Shown here: one piece after another, positions 32,611 to 44,424 of the stretch
Numbering within the stretch: the first letter of the stretch is position 1
How the letters are laid out: each line of letters begins with the position of its first letter
From: Hemileia vastatrix
Taxonomy: Eukaryota > Basidiomycota > Pucciniomycetes > Pucciniales > Zaghouaniaceae
Direction: 5' to 3'
NCBI GenBank assembly: GCA_030280995.1
Contig: JASXTE010000002.1
Location: forward strand, 18,745,683 to 18,809,682
DNA length: 64,000 nucleotides
Notes under the pieces: generated by a model
Told to the model about the DNA's origin: nothing
Seen by the model: the letters and a program-made list of their open reading frames with translations, nothing else
Database searches by the model: none
Position numbers and translations under genes: made by a program

Positions 32611-33633
32611 AGTTTATCAATAGTGTATGAGTTAAGTTTCAAGTCATATGTTTCATCATTTTCTTGCACCCATTTCTAGGTTATCTCAACAATTTTTTTC
32701 AAGTTTTATTATATTAATCAAAACTGTGGTAAGTTGTGAAAAATTAGCTAATCCAAATCTCAAATTGAATATTAATATTTTAACAATTTTGAATGTTGCT
32801 TAAGGTATTTCATTGGGTGATTCATAATAATATTTTATCAACTTAGTAGTCCTATAACTTTTGAAAAGTAACAATATTGGTATAGTTAGGGACAACAATG
32901 CAATATCTTGTGCAGATTAAGATATATTGCAAAATAAAACTATTCAATTTTTTTTTTCCTTTAGTTGTATCCAAGTTTATCAAAGGTTTGGTCACGGTGC
33001 CCACACCCTAGCCTGACACTCCTCCTGTCACTTAAAAAACAAATTCTTATCTTAAATTCTAATGTTACCAATTTTATATTTATAATTCATTTCTTGTTTG
33101 ATGAGGCATATCAGTATATATGTGAATCTTGCATTGTCATCTGAAAGTAAATTTAACAAATATTCATAAAGGATTATCCTTTTTTTTTCATATAATATAC
33201 TAATTAAGTGTATCTCCATTGTTTAGGAGTAAATTCTAATTTAAAAAATTTTGTATTTACCCGTGGCAATTTGCATATGGGATATACATTTGTTATTATA
33301 TGTTTTTCACACTAAAAGTCCCCAAAGAATTACTAGTATTTTCTGTTAGCTACATCAAATTTCGCTTCAATATAAACAGATTGTGATTTAGCATGTTACT
33401 CAGTTTACCCCACTATGAATAATACATGTTAAAAAAAGCTCAAATAATATAAAATCCCCCTCTTTATGTTTTCTGTTTCTTTCATCCTCACTTTAATTTT
33501 AATCTTATTCAATTTTTTATCCTATTAAATTATCAACTTCAATTTTCTAGAATAGAGTTTCTTATAATTATTCATCATATTACATCATAATTTTTTGATA
33601 TCAAATACTTTTTTTTAATATTCATTAATCAAT
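32611..33633. other. Region between palindrome array and the six-exon gene
   Basis: AT-rich DNA without a frame. Pyrimidine-rich near 33470-33540, just upstream of the next start codon, as many fungal promoters are. Nothing else supported. Confidence 0.4.
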
Positions 33634-36063
33634 ATGTCTAGTATACAAAATCCTACACCTCCACTTTGTATGTATATCATGTTCCTCTCTCTTAATTTAT
33701 ATATTTCACTTATGTTCTATATCTTTTTTTTTCAAAAATTTGATTTTCCAGCACCCAAATGTGTTTCATCCCACTCTCTGATTGATACTCGCTTTGAAGC
33801 TTTTGAGCTTGCACCATGTCTGCCACATGGCATGGCACCTAACCCTCCTGTACTTAGCAATGAGAGGCAGGAAATAACAAGAGTTCAGTATCGCAACTTA
33901 CTTGAATTGGCTAGAGATAAAACAGAAGAGCTTGTCAAGATCCTTAACAATAATCCTTCTCCTTCATATTTATCTAACCCTTGTAATGACTTACTCCAAT
34001 ATGTGAAAAGCCTTGAAAAATGTATGTTCATCACCTTTTTTGTCTCCTTTTAAATTAGTAGATAAGATTATTAATATTTTTTTTCTTCATATATATTTGT
34101 AGCTTATGAGGAGGGTATGATTCCTCCTGATGAAATCATTGTCATTAGGGATGATGATGAGACAGATGAACCATCAGATTTAACTCATGCTTCAACTTCT
34201 AAGGAAAATCTTGAAACACCTGTTATCCGCTCCAAGAAAAAGAGATTATCCCAAGGCTCCTCTTTTGTTCGACGTATTAAACCGGCTTCTGCTAATGAAT
34301 TTTCTGATGTATCAAATAATAAATCTCAAAAAAAAAGCAAAGGTTTTGATAATGAGTATATTCTTGTTTCCTTTTTTTTTTATTGTTATTCTTTTATCTT
34401 TAAAGTTCTATCATATATCTCTTTTATTGCTTACATATTGTACTTTTTATCTTTCTTTTGATATTTTGTACCAGAAACTCACCTGCTGTAGATTGTTCCA
34501 TCCATAAACGCCCTCTCCCTGATGAAGATGATGAAAAGAGCAATGAAAATAGCGATGATCAACTGTCAGAATATGAAGCTATGCTTGTTCATCAAAAAAA
34601 GCAAAGTTTAAAATCTTCTTCAAGACATTTTGATATGTTTGATAAAGATGATGATTCAAACAGCTCATCACCAAATTCCTTCATTTCTAAGAAGCAATAC
34701 CCATCACCTCCTAAATTACCTACTTTGACCTCTTTGAAAGCTTCTCTACCAATGAAATCAACTCCAATCAAGATATCGAAAAAACCTCTAACTTATTCAT
34801 CCTCAGTTCTAAAAGAATCTGATTTGCAGGAGGAATTCTGTAAAATTCATAATTTTTATAAAGGTAGAATCAGCACGGCAAAGGTCCTCAGGTCGTGGTT
34901 GGAAATTGTTACTCTCCTCGAATTACGCTCTTCTACTTCTTCCCAAGAACCCATGTCAAATATTCCAATGTTTACTTTTCATTGGGAAAAATCTTGTGGA
35001 GAAGATTGGCTTTCAAAACTTACTGAGTTATGTAAGTTACCATAATTTTTAGTCTTGACTTTTGTTCTTTTACTTATTTTTTTTTCCTTTTGTAGCAAAT
35101 ATTTTTTTAGAGATTGATAGCTCACAGCTATGGGTACTCGATAATATTGATTTCAAAAAAATGGAAGATTTATGTGATCCTGATGGTTTAAATACTGAAA
35201 TTCTTTCCTCAACAAGGAAAACGGATCACCCTGAATCCAATCTTATCTGAATGCTCATGAGATTAATGATCCCAAGTGACCACTGCCGTTCTTCATGGGT
35301 ATCTCTTATATCATCTTCACTTTATCTGACCGCACATGAATTCAGCCAGCTTCCATCACATCAAAAAATTAACTCAGATTGTCCAATTGAACGTGGTCTT
35401 CAGCTTCTAGCTCACCTTTCAAATCTGAAGAGTCCGATTTCTGATGGCTTAGAAGTTGGTCCCACTGCACTTCAAACCCGTGATATATCAATGTCAACTC
35501 TTCTTCAAATCAGCAATATTATCATTGATATAATTATGTCAATTATCATTCTTAAATCAAAATATTGTGCTGCAACAATATCAAGTGGCAAGACTAGTGA
35601 AGCTCAACAATCAAGTGAGAAAAACAAAAATACTGAACTGACTATAATGAGAGAGAAACAAAATGCTGCACTAAACAAAATAAATTCTGAATACTCCCAC
35701 CACCGATATCAATCTTTCACATTCTATATAATCGATGGTGTCCGTGGTTTATTTCTGAGCTCTCAAGATCATAGATTGGCTTCAGCAGCTGATTGCTTGG
35801 AGGTAATATCAGAAGTTAAGTTTCTTAATTTACATGAAAAAAAAAATCATTTGATGGAAGAAATAATTTGGAAAAATTTAAATAACTATATTTTAACATT
35901 AATAAAACCTTTTATAGGCAAGTGTGATCCATTTCCTTTAAAATTTGATACCCCAAGTCCTCCGGGAATTGCTAGGGCTATTTCTGCAGATTTTCTTAAT
36001 CACTGGAGCTCCATTCAGCCAGTATCACCTTTTTTTGCTAAACATAGCCTTTCAATAAATTAA
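33634..36063 (+). pseudogene. Six-exon unknown gene with one in-frame TGA
   Basis: Exons 33634-33667, 33752-34021, 34103-34355, 34475-35031 and 35096-36063 (possibly split again after 35801) join in phase to 693 residues. The only break is TGA at 35248 (NLI-stop-MLMRLM), one C-to-T change in a CpG from Arg CGA. I do not recognise the family. The N-terminal third has a helical block, RQEITRVQYRNLLELARDK. The middle is acidic and Ser/Lys-rich with two basic clusters (RSKKKR, KKSK), as in nuclear proteins. The C-terminal third looks helical (LTAHEFSQLPSHQK, LLQISNIIIDIIMSIIIL, QNAALNKI) and ends PSPPGIARAISADFLNHWSS. It is next to, and convergent with, a TET/JBP-like gene. Whether the TGA kills it or is read through is unknown. 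Confidence 0.6.
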
Positions 36064-36861
36064 TATTCCAACATGTAAATAGATAAAGTTCTGTCTATAT
36101 GATATATCTTGTATAATTCAAGTTATTTTCCTTCAAATACGTCAAAAATGTGACCATCTTTGAAATTTATTAAGTAACCTTTGACATGATTTTCTAAATT
36201 AATTATTAAAAAAAATCATTGTAAGTCCAGAAATAACAAAGATTTTAAAATCTACTTATATGATTTCAAATACTTGTATTAAATTCTTAAATATTTTATT
36301 GTTTATATAAAAATATGATAACTGCTCTAGTTTTGTTACTTTACCTTTAATATTATATAATCTATTAATTATTACAAATATTTTCGTTGATTGTAACATT
36401 TTTAATCAGAAGTAGAACAATTTAAATAATTAAATGAGTACAATCTTAAAAAAATACAATTTAATCTATTATTGATTCAAAATTCTTTCTTCAACTCTTT
36501 ATTATTAACTTTTTTATTAATAAGCCTGTTTAACCTAAAATACTATACAGTTAATTTGGTAGCATTAAAAGCACATTTTTATGGCTAATATATTTCAAAT
36601 TCTTTATTATAGTTTTTTTTATTTTAGAACCTTTGCTACCAATTTAATAAAAATGACATTTAAAGATTTCACAACTTATATATTTCCTCAAAAGTAAATC
36701 AAATTTTCTTAAAATATTATGAAAAAAATTATTTTATTTCACAAATAAAAAAAATAGATAATACTATAATTATCAAAACTGAAAATGTTACAGCTACTCC
36801 CAGTATTTATCATGTTTAAATTTGCATTAAGTTGTGTATATATAATATAAATTTTTAATAT
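36064..36861. other. AT-rich spacer between convergent genes
   Basis: Shared 3' region of the six-exon gene (+) and the second oxygenase (-). No frame or repeat seen. Confidence 0.4.
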
Positions 36862-38070
36862 TTATATATCTAGATTTTTTAGATTTGTCTTAACATTAGA
36901 TAAATAATACTTTGCTGATTCTATTTCTTCCTCTATTAAGTCATCTCTTTTCAAAAAAACTCTTAAAGCACTAATCAAATATTCTAACCTAAATTTTTCT
37001 TTTTTAATTTCTAAGTATTCTGAAATATCAATATCAAAAACATTAAGCTTTTCTATAGCATGAAAAAGTCTAGTGCTGATTTGAATAGAAGAACCTATCC
37101 TAGTGAAGCCAGGAATTTCATGACATCTTGAGGTAAAATGCCTTAGTTGATTGGCAGGCCATAATGTCACTGTTATTCCATTAGTTGCTTCAAAGTTGAT
37201 TTTACTTCGAATTTCGGGAAACATAAGTTCTCCACCTATTTGTCGTGGTTGGGTCTTATCATACTTCATATGAATGGTGTTTTTTTCTGTATCTTTAGGA
37301 AAAAATATTCCTAAAGTATACTCACTTGCATCCTTATCGAGATGAACCTCATTAGAGAACCCATTACCATTCCCTCCAGATGTCCAAGTTAAATTACTAG
37401 CAAATGGTACACCCTCTTCTTCACTAGAAACTTTTGAAAATCCAGGAATACCAAGTTTTGCACAAAGATTAGTTGCCTCATTGTACTTTACATATGATAT
37501 TTTTTTAAAAAAATATTCAAAGTACATTGCAATCCTCTTCATTCGTTTTTTATATTCATCCGTTTTTACAATATCATCAGTGTATTCATCTGCAAGAAAA
37601 AGCATTCAAAAATTCAGTATTTAAATTAAAAAAAGTGATACTTACGAATATGTAAAGATTTCTTTCTATCTAAAATAAAGCCACCACCAAACATTTTTCC
37701 AAAACCACCAGCTCTTTGATGATAACCATTATTTTTAATTTCATGTTCGCAGTAAGAAAGATCCTTAATGCATCGCACCGTAGCTTCTAACATATCTAGT
37801 TCTTTGAGCTCATGAATTTCAAAAGTCTGCACAAGAACATTAGGTATTAAGACACCTTTTGGTTTATAAATACTACATCCAGGAAAAAAATTGTAATAAT
37901 TATTGCAATCTGTCATATTATTTGCATAAGATGGTGCATAGAAATGTGGCTTCTTCCCGTTTGTATCCATTCCAAGAGCGTTTACAAGTTTCATTCCAGT
38001 AGCAATGTCTTTCGCCCACCTATTGTTAGAGTTCTTCCCTGGCCGTTTTTTTTTTCAAATTGTTACTCAT
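36862..38070 (-). CDS. Second TET/JBP-like 2-oxoglutarate/Fe(II) dioxygenase
   Basis: Exons at about 38070-37646 and 37589-36862 are separated by a 56-bp phase-1 intron, at the same place in the fold as in the transposon-borne oxygenase. The core motifs are complete: HxD in NEVHLDKD, the strand GGELMFPEIRSKINF, the distal His in NQLRHFTSR, and Arg in FTRIGSSIQIS for 2-oxoglutarate. The predicted role is oxidation of 5-methylcytosine in DNA. From the ATG at 37994 the frame is open for 359 residues. A better start at 38070 (MSNNLKKK) joins only if the A10 run at 38046-38055 loses one base, so there is either a one-base slip or a sequence error. Its product is clearly divergent from the one at 10343-11778. 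Confidence 0.82.
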
Positions 38071-38310
38071 TGATGGTTCAATCCTAAGAGAATTCAATTT
38101 TGATTTAAAATAGAAAAAAATCAAAAATTAGAAAATAGTAACATAATTTCAATTAACAGTCAATGATACCTTTAACTTTATCATATCTTCAATATTAGAA
38201 ATACAAAAGTTAGCATATCTACATATTAGTAAATTTATATACTTTTTCTTTATTTCAAATATTAAGAAAGCGTTTCAAAGGTATACTTTATTAAATTATA
38301 CATATAAAGA
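38071..38310. other. Upstream region of the second oxygenase
   Basis: AT-rich, no frame; probable promoter region on the - strand, but no element identified. Confidence 0.35.
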
Positions 38311-38705
38311 GTATAGCTTTATCCTGTATGCATTCAGCAAGTACGAGATTTGGCTCTACACTTAATATTAATAATATAATGAAAGTATAACTCCAATACA
38401 CTAGTAATATTAAAAAATTTACGGAATTATGATATCCACATATATAAAATGAAAAATCTTGCTCTGATCAATATATTGACTTAGAAAGTTATACTTCAAT
38501 AAATTATTAATTTTTAAATTGTAGCATTGTCCTGTATGCTTTCAGCAAGTACGAGACTTTGAAACAACTTAAAAATCAATAAATTAAAGGTAAAGTACAA
38601 ACAATCTAATTATTATTATGAAAAGCAAAACATTATCCTGTATGCTTTCAGCAAGTACGAGATGATGTTTTACTTTTCATATTAATAATATAATGGTTGA
38701 GAAAG
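38311..38705. repeat. Three hairpins sharing a conserved core
   Basis: The core CCTGTATGCTTTCAGCAAG followed by TACGAGA appears at 38323-38348, 38530-38556 and 38637-38662. The core folds on itself: GTA/TAC, an AG bulge, TGCT/AGCA and a three-base loop. Each copy has different flanks that still pair, for example TGAAAAGCAAAACAT with ATGTTTTACTTTTCA around copy 3 and TTTTTAAATTGT with ACAACTTAAAAA around copy 2. Copies 1 and 3 also share ATATTAATAATATAATG downstream. Confidence 0.8.
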
Positions 38706-39815
38706 TATTAAGAAATATAGAAAAATGATAAGCAAAACATGAACTTACATGTCTATAAAATCTTCTTCCATTTGTAGCTGATTGATCAAAATTAATTATA
38801 AAGTTTATTTTATAATCACTGTTTTAAAAAATAAATGGTTAGATAAATGAATTGAACATTTTTGATAAGGAATAAAGAAAAGTAAATTGACAAACAAATA
38901 AAAAAACTTTAAGTTAACTGAAAAAGAATTATTTTATAATGAATCAAAAGGGTACAGTAAAAGATACCATAAAAATAAATTCAGAATTAGAATCATTAGA
39001 TTAACTTGTCAAAAGTGTAAAAAAGTGTAACAAACCAAAATGATATGAAATGCAATAGCAAGAAAAATTTGCTTACCGGTAATCAGATAAGGTCAAGAAA
39101 ATAGTACCAATAATTCAAAATGATAAAGCAAAAATATGATTGATAATTTTTGAAAAAGGTAAGTGAGACAGAGAAAGGAACAATAAATTGGGTGGCAAAC
39201 AGATGTATATATCATGAATTTTCACTGATCACATTTTCAAAAAAATGCAGCTCTCCAAGTCATATGATAAACTTCATCTAAATTCCAAGAATGATGTTGC
39301 CAAGGCACTGTACACAGCATGATCATTTTTTCCTATGCATATACTAATTCCAGCTAGAATTTACTTGGCTGCATGTTGTACAGATGCACATTTGTGGAAC
39401 ACTGAATTTCACATCTAAAAAAAATTGACGCCACATAATTCTAGCTACCATGTTTCACGTAGCTAAAAAACATACACTCATCTCATTTAAATTTACATTG
39501 CGCCAAAATTAATTCATTTTTGAATTTTTTTAAAGGGAACTATAATGTGCACCACCTATTTCTAAAATATGAACCTCTGCACCATATTAAATTGGGAGAC
39601 TTTTAATTATGCAATTTTTTTGCCGTGACCTTTTTCCTGATCTTACTTGGTTCAAAATATTGAAACATGGCCAATGTTGATGAAAGAAACATTTGATTTT
39701 GTTTCTATGTGTAACAATGGAAGGCTGTTTCTTACTGGATGAAGAGTGTTGTATATTTTATTTGAACAAATTTTTATTTTTTTATGTATTTTATTTAAAA
39801 AATTTCCTTTTTATT
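38706..39815. other. Gene-free AT-rich stretch
   Basis: No frame or repeat that I can support. It could contain the right end of the Tnp2-type element, which I failed to find. Confidence 0.35.
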
Positions 39816-40495
39816 GCAGCCAGATTTATACTGGCTGCTTTTTAGAAACCTTAATTTATGACCCAAGCCTTTGAAATTGGCTTGGGTCCCTTACATTGCA
39901 ATTTAGTACTTCCAGCCAGGGGAAACCTGGATGGAAGTGTCTCTTTCAAGCAATCGAAGTCGCTAAAAGCGACTTTGATTGCTTGCTGTAATGTTTGCCA
40001 CCCTCCCAGCTAATTTAATAGGCTGGGAGGTGGCCAAAGCAGTGCGCAACGCGCGTTGCACAATCCCTACCATATCTCATGCAGCTGATATCAAGTCAGC
40101 TGCATGAGATATGTGCAGCACATGCAACGCGCATTTCTGCTGCATGCAATGCGCATTACTTGCAGCAGCAATGTGTGTTGCATGTGCTGCATGCAGTGCA
40201 TTGCACAGCCAGTTTTTTTCTGGCTGTGCAATGCACACAGAGAAACCAAAGTCCCTGCAAGGGACTTTGGTCTCTAAAATGGAAGCGACTTTCCCTACCA
40301 GGTGCAATCTGGTGGGAAAGTGAGAGAAACGTTAGACCGAAGTTGTTTGAAAGCAACTTTGGTCTTAAAAACATTAAAAATCATAGAAAAAAAATGAGAA
40401 ATGTAGAAAAAAAAATTAAAAATTAAAATGTGAGTATAAGAAAAAAAATAAGTGCTAGTGATACCAAAAATCCAAGCCAATTTCATTTGGCTTGG
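39816..40495. repeat. Cluster of about 13 different hairpins
   Basis: Successive inverted repeats of unrelated sequence, almost back to back: 39816-39838, 39860-39888, 39908-39937, 39947-39984, 39997-40034, 40042-40061, 40071-40113, 40115-40190 (nested), 40197-40235, 40240-40274, 40288-40321, 40334-40365 and 40472-40495. Arms are 8-21 bp with loops of 3-11 bases. The arms at 40071-40113 are a perfect 18-bp match, and those at 40197-40235 a perfect 16-bp match. Many of the few mismatches are C-to-T at CpG (for example TCGAAG/CTTTGA). The stretch is GC-rich for this window. Short Cys/His/Ala frames here are by-products of GCATGCAA-type repeats. Confidence 0.9.
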
Positions 40496-42652
40496 TTATT
40501 TAATAATTATTTTTTAATACATTAAATTTAAAATTCAAACACCATAAAATATATGAATTTTTTTTATATGAATATTATAAATTTAATCTACCTCTTTCTC
40601 ATAATTATATTTATAATTTTGTTTTTTTAATTTTTGACATTTAAGTTTATTTTTTGGAAATACAAAATTAAATTTTCAACTAAATTTTTTAGTAAGGTAA
40701 AATAAATTATAAATTTGACATTTTGTAATTGAATAATGAAAAAAATTTTAAATTTATTTAAGAAATATTTTTGTTAGAAGAATACAAATGTTTTAAGGGT
40801 AGAAATATGGTGCAAATTGTAAGTAAAAAAAATTATATTTTTTTTTGTGAGGGGTTATTTCTATTTTTAAAAATATTTTTCAAAAACATTCATTAAATAC
40901 TGAATTAATTTACTTTGAAACTCAAATTTTTTGTAAAATAATTAAAAATGAAATAATAATATTGTTGTATTTGATATAAAATTTGAATTGGTAATATTAA
41001 TGTCTCTTTAAGTAAATTTGAAAATCATTTAAAAAGACCATGTTGATAAGTACTTCATTTTTGATATACAATGGTTATATATATATCTTATATATATTTC
41101 TTGAGTGTTATTTTTATATACATTCAATAAAATTTGTAATATAAAATGCCATTTAATAATTAATTAATGTTCAACTTAGTTATAACAACTTCATATTTAA
41201 TACCAGCCACTAGTATTTACTTTTTAATTTAAAACTCCAATATAATATGAGAGTATCCTTATTTTGTCTGTATGTAATGAACAACAATAACAGACCATAA
41301 ATGAGTGGGTAATTAATTACAATAAATAGTTGAAGAATAACCTATAAGAAATGATAAGTTTATCAAAAAGAGTACATTAAAAAATATACTTTTGAATTTT
41401 TTTTGATATAATTTGGGTAGTTAAATGAAAATTTAAATTATCAGACATCAAAATGGATAAAATCTAAAAGTGGTGTTTATATAATAAGCCTCATATAAAA
41501 AAAAGGATAAAAAATCTACTATGTAACTAAATTATTAAATATTAAGGTATTATTAAAATTATTGAAAAACTTATTTTACAGTTATAATGAAATCTAAATG
41601 TGAAAATAATGGTGGGATAATAGTAAGACTATGTGGAAACACTTTAATTTATACATACTTTCAACTATGTTCAGATAAAAAAATTGTTAAAATTGTATAA
41701 TAACATCTAGTTAATAGTGATGCAATTTTATTTAGATCAAGAATAAATTTTTCTGAGGAAAAACTAATTAAATTGAGATATGGCCATCTCCTTTCAAGAG
41801 ATAGAATAATAATAAAAATTTAAAAAATTATAATAAGTATTCTTAATCACCATTTTTGAAAAGTCTCTAGTAAAATTCATTATAATATATCATTCATTGA
41901 TTGCATTATATGGAGTTTCATCTTGAAGTAGTGATGTTCAGCTTTGAACTTATGTTATGAAAAACAAAAAAGTTAAAAAATATATAGTTATACTAATGAA
42001 AAAGCCAAAAATAAAAATACTATTATAAATTAAAAAAATAAAACTACATAAATTTTATTCTGCTCTAATGATGGAAGGGTACTATGTATGAATTTTCACA
42101 TGTTAAATCCAAACCTGCTTTAAGGCTAGTTTACAGGTAGAGCTATTAAGTTTCCTTAAATTCTAAAAATAACTTATGCATTTTACTAATTATTTTTTTC
42201 TTGTTTTCTTTCCAAAGTTGTTAGAGTTGCTTAATTAATACTGTTATCTTGATTGTAAGATATATAATTTTTTTGGATACATGATTTATTGTTTCAAAAA
42301 TTATATTATAAATTTAAATCATTTATTTCATTTTCTAAAGCCTTATTGTCAAAGACACAACTCCATTTTCTATTACTTAACAAATATATAAAATGTGATA
42401 GTAAAATTTGAGGAATTTTCTTTTTGAGAGGGTCAAACTATATTGTGAAGATTTTTATCTAGAAATTCTTGTACTCTAAAACCAAATAATTTTCTCCCTT
42501 AAGTAAGCCATTTCAAAAATATGAGAATATAAACAAGAATTTTAACTTATCTTATTTTTATTTTCTTTACTGAAAGTTTTAGTTCAATCCCTTTTTTTAT
42601 ATGACATTAGTATAAAAACATGGTTAAATGCTACTATATAATTAATTTTTAT

Positions 42653-42684
<32 letters not shown>

Positions 42685-44393
42685 TTAGAAGGTCATCCTT
42701 TTTTATTTACTTGAATAAATGGCTCAATTATAATACCCAACACTTATTAATGTTTCCCAAACTCAATAACAAATTTCTCATATAAAATATTAGCTTCTAA
42801 TATAAGAAGTTTATCTATAGATGATATTCAACATGTGATTTTACTTTTTAGATTCAGCTAAAATTAAACAAAAGGAGAAATCATGCATATTTGTATAAAT
42901 GGTAACCATATGTTACTTAGAGGATTGTGAAATTCACTCATCAGAATGGTTTAAGTATTAAAATAAATTGAGGTCATTATTTTCTAGTATTTGAAACTAG
43001 TTAGGAAATTATTCTAAAAATATATTTTAATGTGTATCATGTTTAAAAAGTTGGAAATATGATTTTTGAAAATTGTGAGTTTCTTATGAGATACCAAGCT
43101 TTAGTTTACATTGTTTCAAGTAGAATAGAATTTTAGTATTAGAAATTGAAAGCAATGTACCATTATCAGATTTTAACTGTGTTCTACTTATAGAATGATT
43201 ACATAACATTAAACATTATTTAAATCAAAAAGGTTTAAAAGATATTTAGAATTTTACCAAATTTCACCATTTATTAATCTTTGATTTGAAAACAAACTAT
43301 GATGTACACTCACTAGAAATAAGCAATCCCAATTTTAACATAATTTATCAATCCAAAAATAATGAGTCAATTAACATGAAAATATATATTATTTCAAAAC
43401 CAATTCTCTAGATTTAAAATATGATGCTTTAATGAAAAATTATTACAAAACTTTAATGCAATGTAGTCTCTTAAAAAATTCAAAAATAGAATATCAAAAC
43501 AAGTAATTTCTGCAAAAAAAACTACTAACTATTGTAGATAAAGCAAAAAAATAAGTCATATTTTTAAAAAAAATGATCTAACAATATTTATTTTTGTTAA
43601 AAAAATCAAAACATTGTTAAGTTTGCTTGTTATAATAATGTTAAAACCCACTAAACATTATCTAAAGGTGGTAAAATATGTTAAAAATATGTTGAATTTT
43701 ATGAGATAAAAATCAACAATTTTGTATCATTTCCTGTTGTGCTATTACTTTATTCCACCCTTTTTATCTGATTCTTCCAGTATTACTTTGCTATGATCAC
43801 TAGTTTTCAAGTTAAAATTTACAAATGTTCATTATACTTGATAATATGAAAAATAACTCAAACTTTTATAACTACAAAATAAGATTTTGTAACTCCTTCT
43901 TTCAATCAATATTTGAAGAAATTTTTAGTTTATTTGAGTAATGATTTTAAGAATAACAAAAAATTTAAAATTCACAAGGAATTATTTCCAGAGACTATAA
44001 TTATTTACTTGTGTAATGCATGAGCTACTTATCAATGATGTAAAACATCAGAAAAGTAAGTTATAATTATAAATCTACAGATTATACTGTTTCTGGTATA
44101 TATATCTTCAATAAATCTTTTAAACTTATCTTAGCCTACATACCACACAATAGAAAATCATTATATTAAAAAAGGAAAAAATTCTATGATAATATCATAA
44201 AGAATGATAACCATGGATTAATATTCCATAAAAATGGTTAATAATATTTTAAGAGAACCTAAATCAGTATTCTTTCATCAAAATATATCCTTTTTGTCTT
44301 TGTAATTTATTCCAAACAAATTTTTTGAAAGTTGAATCTATATATCTAATGCCAAAACCACTATTAAGTTCCCTCTTAGACTTTTTAAGAAAT

Positions 44394-44424
<31 letters not shown>

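Noticed and set aside
38321..38662. Hammerhead ribozyme
   Set aside because: Neither strand has the CUGANGA and GAAA core in the right places; I keep it only as an unknown structured motif.
19517..39815. Defined ends of one giant CACTA element
   Set aside because: I looked for matching terminal repeats on both sides of the 20-38 kb gene block and found none I could support; only the hypothesis is reported.
40079..40426. Cys/His/Ala-rich open frames on both strands
   Set aside because: They arise from GCATGCAA-type hairpin arms; the frames overlap on both strands and have no domain or splice context.
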